Shown here piece by piece: positions 47,921 through 59,115 of a DNA stretch of 64,000 nucleotides; positions within the stretch are counted from its first letter, which is position 1, and every line of letters starts with the position of its first letter. A program made the translations under genes and the position numbers. Source of the DNA: Trichuris trichiura (taxonomy: Eukaryota; Nematoda; Enoplea; Trichinellida; Trichuridae). The notes under the pieces are model-generated. The model saw nothing but the letters and a program-made list of their open reading frames with translations. It made no database searches and was not told where the DNA came from. The DNA is taken from contig JBAJFE010000026.1 in NCBI GenBank assembly GCA_037903355.1, forward strand, positions 7,440,001 to 7,504,000. The letters are read 5' to 3'.

Positions 47921-50900
47921 CTATAATTCGCATGCTTTTATATTCCAGTTTTTCTAGCAAAACTCGGCGCTTGACAGAATACTTAACGCTGCTGCGATTA
48001 ACGACACAACGTATCCCCACGTCAATCTGACTTACATTTCAAGATGTTTCCACCCGATATGAATCAGTTTTTGTTTGTCCTATTACGATTATAAACAAGC
48101 ATCCTACTCTTTAACACTTTTATATTACCAATACTTGGAAATAATAGTATGGGGCATACATGAAGCAGGGAAGTTTGAAAAAATCTTTTATCCTGTTCTA
48201 ACCACTGAAACAATGTCTAATCTGGCCATCTTTCTAAGATTAAGATCGTAAGAAGCATAGTGTCAAATTAGAAGAGACCCAACTCGTTCAGTCCAGCCAA
48301 CAAAAACTATTTGATTCAGCCTTTTGCACTTTCTTTCTATTGATATAAATACGCAATGCCACTTAGCATTTATGTAGTTCTCATTTCAAAATTAGATCAT
48401 CCAACAATCGCTGAGTCAAATGGCCTAGGCCTTGAGCAGCGCCTGTGTGCAAATGCCATCGATATATGCCCGTCCACGGTAAATTATTTTTCCATTGATG
48501 CACCTTTCCAAAAACATTTGTGGCCAAGCTGAAAGGCGTAAGTCCAAATATGGTAATTAAAAAGAATCTTCATATAATTCTCAGCTTGGCCTTCACTCAA
48601 TCAGTTTTCGACTAAAGACAGCGCCAGCGGTTGCAGAAGCTAAAAGATAGGCGCACACATGAAAAACACAAGTTATTATTAATAAAAGCACGTGCTGGAG
48701 CAACAGTGAACTGTTCGAATGGAACTAGCTTACTCCGAAGGCTTTAGCTCGTCAGTTTATTGCTAACAGAACTGGCCCGCTGCGACGGTTTTTGACAGCA
48801 TTGAATGAAACAAGTATCGTACGCGTACCAAGTTGTAAAGAAATTTATCACCAATCCAATCTAGGCATATAGATTTATGGACAATAACTTTTTGTTAATA
48901 CATTAATTTGTGAATTGTACCGCTATATTGACAATGCGTGCTTATTAAACCTGTCTGGCTTGGTCAAATAGAATCGTCAGTCAACAGTGCTAAAACACAG
49001 TCTTATCAGTTCATATGAAGAAGTTAATGAAGTCGCATTCTTGGGCAGGCCATTGAACTTATTGATATACAATAAACTACCAAAATTTTTCTTCCACCTT
49101 CACTTGAATTAAAGTTCAATAAAACTTCGTGAAATTTTGAAACAAGGGACCATGAAGCTTTCATGGAGTGAAAGATTCTGCAACGGACAGGATCCCGTGT
49201 TTTGAAAGTGTTTATTTCACCGGAGCTTTCGAATGAGAACCTACACGCCGTTTGAGTGGCGAAATGAGAGAAGTTTATGACCGTCTTCATACACTTTTTT
49301 CATTCAGCCGTCGACGACAGGTGTAAATTCTCAAGCGAAAGTTCCGGCGAAAATTTAGGCTACAATGTTCTCATTGTAATTATTTACCCCTAGCAGACTC
49401 ACGCAGCAAACAACTGGCACATACAGTATACAAGCAGTTCATTACCCAGAGTACGCTACGTTGTACGAAAAAGAGAAGCATTTCTCCCTTTTAGAAATTG
49501 TCATTCAGGTCGCCAAGTTCATTAAAATTTTCAGCATCCGAATTGTGAAGACGGAAATGGCGTTTTCCCTGTAAATTCTGACTAGAGCATTTGATATTTC
49601 GTATGTGGCCCGCCTTCCCTTTTATGTTTCAAGCGTTTGTTAAGAGTTCACGCTTAACGATAATTTTAAACAAGGATCTGTATTATCGCATTATTTTAAA
49701 TATTTCATAAACCTGCAGCAGTTCACTATGGTGAATCCAAACTTCAATTCCGTGAAGTCAACAAAAAATACAAGTTACTAAGGGATACTGGTATCGTATG
49801 AAGAAATCTATTCCGCAAAATAAACACAATAGATATGTTTACTTAAACATTAATGTTTATTAAGTTTCCCTGCCTGCACATAAAAGATATTTATGCATTC
49901 AAATGAATGCTTTCATCATATATACACATGCAATCCACTCAACGTTAAGCGAGGTGGGTCGATAAACACTAACATCAATATAAAGTTTACGCTTATGCTA
50001 AAAGAAATTTCATATTTTCAACATCAAAAATAATGTATACCATTTTTAGAGGAGCTGTTTGTAGATGCAGTTGTCTTGTAGCAGGAAGCCTAACCGAATG
50101 ACAATCGTTTGAAGGGTAACGAATTAATGATTAACTGATAACGCAGCTTCCGACGTTGAGTGAAAATTCCGGTTACTTTATCAAAACAGGTTCTGCAAGT
50201 TCTTCTTCTCTGATTATTTGCTAATTTATCTAATGCAATCATCGTCATGCTTGATTAGCCCTTAGAATGGTAAGCTACTAACAAACCACTACTTGAATCA
50301 TGAAGCATTGCCTGCGAGTAGCCGTAACCGTCTTCAAGGGAAATCGAATTTTGCAAAACGCTTCGCTGCAGTACAGACATGATGCTACCGAAAACGACTA
50401 TTGCATTGATAAAATACAGCACTATTAAACATTAGGTGTTCAGTAATGATTTTGAGTAACAAGTTTGATTCCGCGTCGTTTAGAAAGGTCACCCGCCGTC
50501 TCAAGCGTACTCACCGGATTTAGGTATCTACCATCGACTATCACCGTTTCAGGCCCTTAACCAGCATAGCTGTCAGAATGCGCATCGGGATGAGGTACTG
50601 CTCGAAAATGACTTCTACAAATTTTTTAACTTCCTGCGGCCAAGACGTCTGCTCTGCTGGCACAGGTTTTTTTACTGGACATTGAAAAAAGTATATGCTA
50701 TCGAGTGGTGCGCATTTCAATTAATAAACTAAATGTGCAGTTCAAATATATGCATTCAAGCATTAAGAGAAGAAATTAGCAACTTAATTTGCATCAACCT
50801 AATTATCCGCTTACTGTAAAGCTTCAGCAGGACTACTAATGGCAAATAACTAATCTGAAATAGTTGTATTTGGCAAACAAAACTTCAGCAACGTCTTTCA

Positions 50901-51735
50901 CCACAAGTTTGGTAGTTCTAACGTAATTTGAAGTTTTACACCTTTCAAGCAGATAATGATCAAGGTACAGCACCTGACTGAAAGCACGTTCCCAAACCGA
51001 TAACGGCAGATAGAGACGTTCTACTTAGCATCTTAAGCAAAATCTTCATTATTTATTTCGAACGACACCTGTCGTTTGAAAACTTTCTTTAATCATAAAT
51101 TGAAGAAGTCATTCGATCCAAGCAAAACCCAAAATCAGACTCTGTGCTCATCACTTCATTAAAGCAACCGCATTTGAATGACGTACACCCTCTGAAAGCC
51201 TTTTTCAGCAATGCATGGAGGTCTGCTAATAAAAGCATTCACTTTTAAAGCTGATCTTTCAGCTTTGACTACTTTTAAGTTATTTGAATAATTTTTTAGG
51301 TAGTGTTTTTCAGGCCTAAAAAAGCAACAGTAGCGCGAACTTAGCATACTAGAACATTAAACTGATTCCAGGCGAAGAACGCTGCCACCACAGCGTGGAC
51401 CTCATTCGTTCATACCTTAACCATATTGTTGACGGCGAATTCGTGCAGTTGATAACTGAAAGTTCGTTGAATGAAATATGGATAACAAGCTTTGACTGCA
51501 GTAAGGCAAAACACTTCTCTCACCCCATAGTTGGTTAAGTACTTTTGCAACTTTACTGTAAAGACGTACGGCCTAATTTACTCTGTTTTTTGTACAGGAA
51601 TATTTCCAACGCAATGACCACATAACTTAACTGAGGAGAGTACGCGCTTAACAGCTTGTCACTTCAATTCTGAATGAGAGATTGAAATACCGAATTTGGT
51701 TTAGTGTATCGATCAAAATTACTGTCGATTATCTG
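47921..51735. other. Intergenic stretch, no supported gene
   Basis: The missing first exon of the SLC6 gene is expected in the first few hundred bases (an AT-GTAAGT site near 48045 was tested and does not give a usable start). Beyond that only short frames occur, for example 49024-49290 on the minus strand, without motifs. Confidence 0.5.
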
Positions 51736-53632
51736 TCACTTGCAATAACGGTCAGCCTTCATCTTTTCTCGCCTAAAAAGCAACAGGTGAAAACGTGGTG
51801 AGACCAACTTGAACAAACCGATCAAGAAGCACTTCATGCAAATTTCCTTCCCCTTTGGCCTGCCTGACGTACTTTCGATCTTCGGCATTTATCTTTACCT
51901 TAGAATGTTGGTACATTTTCCTGAAAACATTCGGTGACGTCATACTTTGGCGTTGTTGGAGAAAACAACTTTACGGCTCGTTTTAAGCAGCAAGAGAAGC
52001 GATAGAGCTCAACCTGCAAAAACTTTCTGAAGGCAGAATAACTCCGGTTTAGATGACGTTAATGTAATTTTTTGTTCCGTTATTACAGAAATCTTATAAC
52101 GCGAGTAAATGAAATGCACTGGAACTGGGAATTACCTACTTTTGAGGTCAACAGAAAAAACATAGGGACAATTAAAACCACGACTTGAAATGAAAAATTA
52201 TTGAAAAAATCATTGAGTGTGCAATGAAGCATTATTTAGCAGTTCAGTACTTACACGTAAGTCAACTCGCATTCTTTAGACGGCTTAAGATCGACATCCG
52301 CTGTAGGCTCAGTTGGAATATTACGTTCTGCATTGCTTCTCATCTAAAAACTAGGAGCCATGAAAAGAATAACCACAAAAACCTAAAATAATTTTACAAC
52401 GATAATTTCGTTCTCTTTGGCCGTCTTGCTATTCGCCATAAGGTAACCTTCGTCATCTCCATTGTAGTTGAAGAAGCACCCATTGCTAGAAAGCAGAGCC
52501 ATTTTCCCCTTAAAGAGAACAATTGCAAGTTACAGAAGAGCCAAACAAGACTCGGTACATCTTCAAAGACAAGTTCCCAACGTTCTCGAGGACCAATCGC
52601 ATCCGCCACAGCCACAACATAACCTTCATTGTTGACTCCCAAATATTTGTCATATCCAGACTTCAGAGCAATCCACGGTGCGTCGACTGGACGAATAAAA
52701 ACAAAAATCTCTTCCGGAGATGGACCCTCGCCAGGTGAGTGCGGAGCACCCAGAGTAAATTTGCCATTATCCAAAGCCATCACGTAGGTGTGTGGCAATG
52801 TCTCCAAAGCAACACTGCACGAAGACTTCACGGTTTCCTCCGTGAAGCTCCACCACCCACCTACAAAATTTTACGCCGCTTAGAATGGCGAAATCAAATA
52901 ACATAAATAACAGGACTTGATACTGACAAGAAATACATACTAGGCAATTAATAAACAGCGCGGATTGTCTGTAAGTCGCAATGCCGAAAAGGAATTTACG
53001 GATTACTACTTAGACATGTACGCAAGGGAGGCCAATAAGTTAAGATACGCAAAGGCGATCAAAACTAGTAATTCAACCGGATGATCTATGCAACGTGAAC
53101 ACATACCATGGGCAAGGTCACTTTCTGATACTTTATCCTGTTTCGGTTTCTTTTCTTTGCCTTTCTTCGCAATCACAGGTCTAGAAAGGTGATGAAGGTC
53201 AGTCTGACAGAGACCAGGAAACTTTGGGGCGTAATCAATAGTAACTCTTTGACAAAGTATTCTAACACTCTTGAAGTACTCAGGGACATAAACAACGTTG
53301 AAACTACTCGGCTACTCTTAATTTAAAAACCTCAATTAGAGACAAGAAAAAATTCTTAATTTCAGTAGGGCTAAGTCTAAAGAAAAAACAGCACTATAGC
53401 AAAACAACGCCAGAGAAGCTTACCTAACTCTCTTCATTTTATATGTGCGTAAATCTTGTCAAACGAAAAAGATTCGAGATATCTTGGAGCAGTTAAATAG
53501 CTACGGCATGTTCGAAGGGATTAGCCAATGTAAACCATGCAAATCTTAGCAGTATCCAAAAGTGACTTACGTCCGTTTACCGCCTTTTAGCTTCAGGCGC
53601 CCGCCAACAACACGACGGTATTCTTCAGCCAT
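51736..53632 (-). CDS. FRG1: FRG1 homologue (nuclear RNA-associated beta-trefoil protein)
   Basis: Complete seven-exon gene on the minus strand: 53632-53571, 53180-53107, 52860-52559, 52508-52398, 52343-52255, 51920-51819, 51772-51736. All introns are GT-AG with matching phase. The sum is 777 nt, 258 residues, the same length as human FRG1. The N-terminus [17 protein letters not shown] and the following Lys-rich segment match the family's nucleolar-targeting region. The fascin-like beta-trefoil has [43 protein letters not shown] and [12 protein letters not shown]. The C-terminus [18 protein letters not shown] is nearly identical to other FRG1 proteins. Family knowledge: FRG1 is found in nucleoli, Cajal bodies and spliceosomal complexes and also binds actin. 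The gene looks intact. The 3' UTR is not resolved. Confidence 0.98.
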
Positions 53633-55399
53633 TAAGCACTGATCATCGAATAAGAAGTAATTTTATGCAAGTCGCTAAACTTACGGCTACTGTAGATACG
53701 CAGGTAACCATTTACTTATGCCAAGCCTAATGTACATCCATAGATCGACTTGTCACTTTATGTCGTTCAGATAAACAACAGTTAATGTAAAATTATTGGC
53801 CTTGAAAAAATGTGCGCACTTTGACAATCTGCAGGCAAAACGCGGCGGTTCCGGCCGACAAAACTGCCATCCTGTACCTTTTCGCTGCCACGCAAAAATT
53901 TGCCTAGAATTTAACTCGTAGTTGGTGGCGGTAAAACTTGTGAGTTGAGCATCGCACTACTCTCTCATAATGTAAGGTTGACTCTAAGTTTCACAATTAT
54001 CTGCGCTTTAAGAAATGGTTGGCGCGAGATTTAGACCTTCCTGTTCCTGAACAAAGGCATTCAGCCTACTATCGGCTTAAGCTGCGGCCATTAGCATCTC
54101 CTAGTGGCGAGGATGGAGTTGATTAGCGCTCAAGGTTGCGCGAACGACTTCAGTTCAGCATGCCAAACAGACAGACGAGCCTGTTCCCTTGAAGTCAATC
54201 GTACCTCTTCGTTTCACGATTCGTCCTATAACATCAAATTAAATACCTATTTTTATTAACATTGTCTCAAACATTTCTATGAATAGAATAAATATACTTT
54301 TTCAAGCGGTTATATTAATGCACGGTGGTGAATTCTTTTCTGTACACTTTAGGAATTGAAAAGTGACCTCTGAAACCATGAGCGCTTAATCGGGCAAAAG
54401 ACAAAGAAAGCTGCTCACGCTTTCCTGAACACTAAACGTTGGCGCATTCCTTTGTTCTTACTACAGTCTGCTTTACAAATTTCTGGCAAAAACAGAAACA
54501 TTCGCTCTTCAGAATAAAGTAAAACGCTTTCGAAGCAAATGCTGCAAACCGCAAGTAAAAAGCTACACAAAGAAAAAATATTTTTATTGTTCAAAGCGAT
54601 CATCTGAGAAGTATGCGACAAAAGCGTTGCTTTTCAGTTCAGAAATGTCTCCGTAGCATATCGTCACTGTATCCAAGCACTTCTTCCTTCAATTGCCCCA
54701 ACGGGCCCACGTCATTCTCGTACTTCTATGCTAACTGAGATACAAAGGGAACTCCCATTCAATTTCATATCGGATGCTCAATCAACCATTGGTTAAGCAT
54801 TCGCTGATGTACTGCTACGAAAGAGACATTCTTTTTCTTGTTGACATTGTGACTGGGACGCCACACAAAGATAAATATCATTCATTTTGCGGTGATGCAC
54901 TGCGCATGCGAATATCTTTAATCAGGGTCTGTTCTGATCGCCGCTGATGCCACCATATCGTTCAGAGGATATCATATCTTCGTTTTTATGGCAATACACC
55001 AAGGCGTAACAGGGAAGATGAGACAGCCATTGGCGCACTATTCTTTAGAAAACAGGTATGCGGCATTTGCCCGCCTACGGAACGACATATCGTTCAAGTG
55101 GCCAACCATGCTCGCACGCTAAAGTTGGTAGACAGCGGCTCGCTTATCCCAAAATACAACGGCTGGCCGCCGTTCATTCATGACTCTTACCCATCGGGTG
55201 TTCTAAAATATCGTACATTATTCTTTCTTTCTACCAACCGTCGTGATAAATATCGTCCCGTTGGAATGCAAAGCCAACGGTTGAATATCGTGAGCACACT
55301 TGACCAAGCGATCCAATGAACATTAGCATCCACATCTTGAACTTTACTAAAACATGGAGCTTTCTGGTGTTTCACCTTCATCCGTCTTCAGCGACTGAG
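53633..55399. other. Intergenic stretch, no supported gene
   Basis: This should hold the FRG1 promoter, whose gene starts at 53632 on the minus strand. I see no clear TATA-like element I would defend, no repeat array and no open frame with a motif. Confidence 0.45.
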
Positions 55400-56313
55400 C
55401 TATAACTACATATCGTTTTCCGGCAGCACCAGCAGTTTTCTACCCGTGATATCATCTTGCGCCCCGCACATGAAACCATAAACAGCACGACTCCAACTGC
55501 ATATCGTTTTCCAACATCAGCAGCCTTCGATTCGTAATATCATTTTGCGCTCCGCGCAGGCAACCATAAGCACCACGACCACAACTACATATCGTGTTCG
55601 AACAGCACCAGCAGTTTTCTACGCGGGAAATGATCTTTTTTTCCGCGCAGGCTACCATGAATAGGGCGGTTTCCAGAACGTCCAACTGCTGGTTATCGCA
55701 AAGCATTTCCATTACTATGGCTATGCTTTCCGGCAAACCTGCGCTGAAGCGACGGCAGTCCAACGACTCCAACTGCATATCGTTTTCCAACATCAGCAGC
55801 CTTCGATTCGTAATATCATTTTGCGCTCCGCGCAGGCAACCATAAGCATCATGACTACAACTACATATCAAGTTCCAGCAATGCCAGCAGTTCCCTACGC
55901 GGGAAATGATCTTTTTTTCCGCGCAGGCTACCATGAATAGGACGGTTTCCAGGACGTCCAACTGCTGGTTATCGCAAAGCATTTCCATTACTATGGCTAT
56001 GCTTTCCGGCAAACCTGCGCTGAAGCGACGGCAGTCCAACGACTCCAACTACATATCGTTTTCCAACATCAGCAGCCTTCGATTCGTAATATCATTTTGC
56101 GCTTCGCGCAGGCAACCATAAGCATCATGACTACAACTACATATCAAGTTCCAGCAATGCCAGCAGTTCCCTACGCGGGAAATGATTTTCCTCTCCGCGC
56201 AGGCTACCATGAATAGGGCGGCTTCCAGAACGTCCAACTGCTGGTTATCGCAAAGCATTTCCATTACTATGGCTATGCTTTCCGGCAAACCTGCGCTGAA
56301 GCGACGGCAGTCC
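55400..56313 (-). repeat. 276-bp tandem repeat with open reading frame
   Basis: The landmark ACGCGGGAAATGAT recurs at 55621, 55897 and 56173, exactly 276 bp (92 codons) apart. One full half-unit precedes (55489-55620), a diverged sub-unit starts at about 55400, and the third unit breaks off at 56313. Each unit contains related sub-blocks of about 85-90 bp (CATATCGTTTTCCAACATC, then TCATTTTGCGCTCCGCGCAGG). On the minus strand the frame stays open across the units; a representative segment is LPESIAIVMEMLCDNQQLDV followed by LETALFMVACAEKK. By eye this faintly resembles the helical BACK region of BTB proteins, which I cannot confirm. The opposite strand is also largely open. It may be a decayed or fast-evolving coding repeat. 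Confidence 0.7.
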
Positions 56314-57334
56314 TCTAAGAAGGAGCAAACAGAGTGCTCCTTTGAGAATTCGACCGCTGCCGGACAATTCACCGTACTAGCAGGTCGGACTTATAGGGCA
56401 GACAATTCACTCTACCAGCTATGCGTAGGCCCACGTAAAACCTTTTTATATCGTTCCGCCTAGTAAAAGGCGTTCACGTCGTCCGCAACGCTGATCTATC
56501 TCTGCTGTTCAAGCGCCTGCCGTCCTGCGATTCTTGCCACTTACGGTCTTTTTCCTTCACCGTATTTAGAACGTGAACCATGAATATAACTGCCAACTGT
56601 TCGTGATCATTGTCAACGAACAGGTCTTCGTCCATTCTCCAACAGTTGTCGCCGACGTCCACTGATTTCGCTCACTGGCGACCTGAAGGAGACCATTTTT
56701 CGTTCCACTCCCGCTGCTGCACACGGAAATGGGTGAAAGGCAGCGGGGACCTATGAAGGACGGCGTTGAGGAACGCTCGTCTGGCCTCGTCACATATCGT
56801 TCAGGCTAGCAGGGCTAGGCAGGCATCCAGTATTACACTGAGCGTACGCCGCCACATAGAATATCGTAAAGTAAGAGCATAGGGGTCACCGAACGACAGA
56901 GCAACTACAAACGCACTGAGCGATGCAGCTAACGGAGGGAAAGCAGTAGCTGTAAACTCAATTCACCGTAACCATGATTAACAGGTTCCATAACTCCTGC
57001 TTATCAATAACGTCATGTGTTGACGCACTTTATAAACAAGTAAATTAAACGTTTTCCTTTCGACAGAAACGTACAAAAGTTTTTTTACTGCAGAATGTTT
57101 AATAGGCAGACCATACAGGTTTTAATACGCAGACGACCATTTTGAAAAAGGAATGCTTTAGCTAGTATGGTTTGACGCAAAGACATTCTGTAGCAACAAG
57201 TCCGATGCCTGATCTGGGACTATGGCCACTGGAGCAGCTTCTTTAAACTTAGCTTGGGAAGTATGACATATTTAGTTGAGACGTAGCACCTTCAAACGAA
57301 TCCAAGCGGAAGAGTAGCGCTGCGGAGACGGAAT
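56314..57334. other. Flank of the tandem repeat
   Basis: Minus-strand frames at 56474-56662 and 56566-56793 lie just upstream of the 276-bp repeat frame and could belong to the same decayed gene, but no splice chain joins them. The rest to 57334 shows nothing I can support. Confidence 0.3.
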
Positions 57335-57544
57335 TCAATTTGAAGGGAAGTCTAAGCTACGTGGCTGAAAAAGCATTACGCGCTCTAAGTCAAATCCAAA
57401 GGTGGCCCTTTGGCGACTGCTATCCGACTCTGCTTGCGGGAACGAAGTCTGACCGACAAACCGTCGGTTTCTTTCTCTTATGTAGGAGGCATTGCAACTA
57501 CATGCAATCTTATAGACAACAGCAGGCCTCTCGTTTAACGGCAC
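57335..57544 (-). pseudogene. GIY-YIG endonuclease fragment of the Penelope-like element
   Basis: The segment RPAVVYKIACSCNASYI corresponds to the start of the PLE-type GIY-YIG domain (family form VVYKIPC..C...YIG). The downstream catalytic part is degraded. It is preceded on the minus strand by VPLNE, as the linker in related elements is. It has no intact frame of useful length. Confidence 0.75.
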
Positions 57545-58098
57545 CTTGATCTTGCCATTTCGTAATGAGGATCGTAACTATGCTAAGGTTTGCAAATGCA
57601 CCGCGAAATCGAGTGTTCTCCCTAGACATTTGAGACGTTCGCAGACTCTTACTTACTACGGAAGAGCAATCTGGAGACCCTGCACTTTTGGGCGGATAAC
57701 CTTTGGCATGCTTACTCTACGCCGCATTATGCAGGAAACGAGACTGGCGGGATTAGCTTTGTTATGAAACGCTGCTTTAACGTGCATCAGTTCTGCTTCA
57801 AGATACACTGCCATCGTAAATACTCGCTGCCCTGACTGCCATCCCATGAATGATACCCGCCATCGCCGACTACCGATGGTGAAAAGCGAAATAGAGGTAA
57901 CGGATTAGAGTGGGTTTGCTTACGGTAGACGGTTGTCTTTAACCTACCAGGGCTACTGATAACCAAAGCATCCAGAAAAAATAACGAATTTTTAGTTTCT
58001 TTTTTGATGCTAAAGAAAACGGTAGACGGTTGCGTTTAACGTACCAGAACTACGGATGATCACAGCATCCAGAAAGGATAACTAATTTTTAGTTGAAA

Positions 58099-58564
58099 AA
58101 ACGTTTTTACGGTATTAACCCGTTCTTTTATTTGTAACGTTTATTGGTGTTAACAAACGTTCCCCGCGAAGCTTTCAAGTCCTGCCTGGACGCGTCTTCA
58201 GCGTGAAGTACATAAGCTCCGCCGCCGGGCTGCTCTCCTTGATCGCAAGCCCTTCTGTTCGACCAACATCTGCCGTGGCCGCCGCTGTCAGCTCTATCGT
58301 GAGCCGTCGAGCTTTGGGCCCCAAGTAGTCAGTCAGACGTCAGATCTAGCTCCCAACCGACTTACCGCGACGGACCAACAATTGAGCGACAACGAGCAAG
58401 TGAAAAATGCAAACCCGTCCGTTTTAAGCAAAACGGCTTTTCAATTATGTATTTCACGCCTAAAACGGGTCCAGGCGGGACCCGAAAGCTTCGTGCGGAA
58501 CGTTTATTAACAGCAACAAACCTTATAAGTAAAAGAACGGGTTAATACCGTAAAAACGTTTTTA
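58099..58564. repeat. Foldback element inside the Penelope-like remnant
   Basis: Arms of about 96 bp at 58099-58194 and 58468-58564 are inverted copies of each other. Shared text includes ACGTTTTTACGGTATTAACC, CGTTCTTTTA and GAAGCTTTC. The 270-bp core is GC-richer than its surroundings and has no ORF I can support. It interrupts the PLE sequence: an AACTAATTT segment lies on the left side (58080) and again on the right (58626), where the interrupted RT text resumes. Confidence 0.75.
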
Positions 58565-59115
58565 CAAGAAGAAAATCGAAAGAACCAGTTACGAAGCAGA
58601 AGAAGGAAAAAGAAGAAAAAACGGAAAAACTAATTTCTGGTTTCTTTTTTGATGCTAAAGAAAACGGAATTCGGAAAGAGGCTGCTTAAGGAATTGAAGA
58701 AATAGCTCTTCGTTACCGGGCTCATTGATGAAGAACATATCGCCCACGTACCGTTTGAAAAGATGTGGGACACATGCGGCATTGGTATTATTGAATCTTT
58801 TGCCATCCAGAAGACTTGGGCTAGAACGGTAGAGAGTGGGCTTCCCACTATTCCGTACGAAGATGCTATCTTCAAACTCAACATGCTTTTCTTCATTGAT
58901 CCAAAAGGAGACCAGTGTCGGGATGTGAAACGGATTGAGATTCATTCTGGATATGCGGCCTTTGTCCGCTACGGGAAGCTTGTACAACACATTAAGGTTT
59001 TACGTAATGAGCATACTTGTAAAGAAGTCCTCGACGTTCCAGCTCACCATTATCTCTGTGGAAGATATGTTAAATTGTCTGGTTAGCTTGCAGAAATCCT
59101 CACTCTTCTCTTCCC

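Larger units (their letters stand above)
57335..59115 (-). mobile_element. Penelope-like retroelement remnant
   Basis: On the minus strand, reverse transcriptase comes first (59115 to about 58640) and a GIY-YIG endonuclease later (57544-57335), the order of Penelope-like elements. RT motif A reads SWNVEDFFTSM. The next motif, GSPLSTVLAQVF, lies in another frame. The catalytic box is LFKRYVGDMFFI, with Gly in place of the first Asp of YVDD. The post-RT block (SIKKET, FLDA, TVYRK) occurs twice, at about 58020-57900 and 58100-58020, as a direct duplication. Stops and shifts interrupt all parts, so the copy is dead. A foldback element splits it at about 58099-58564. Confidence 0.85.

Noticed and set aside
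55400..56313. CRISPR-like or prokaryotic array
   Set aside because: The units are 276 bp long and contiguous, without unique spacers, and the sequence is clearly eukaryotic.
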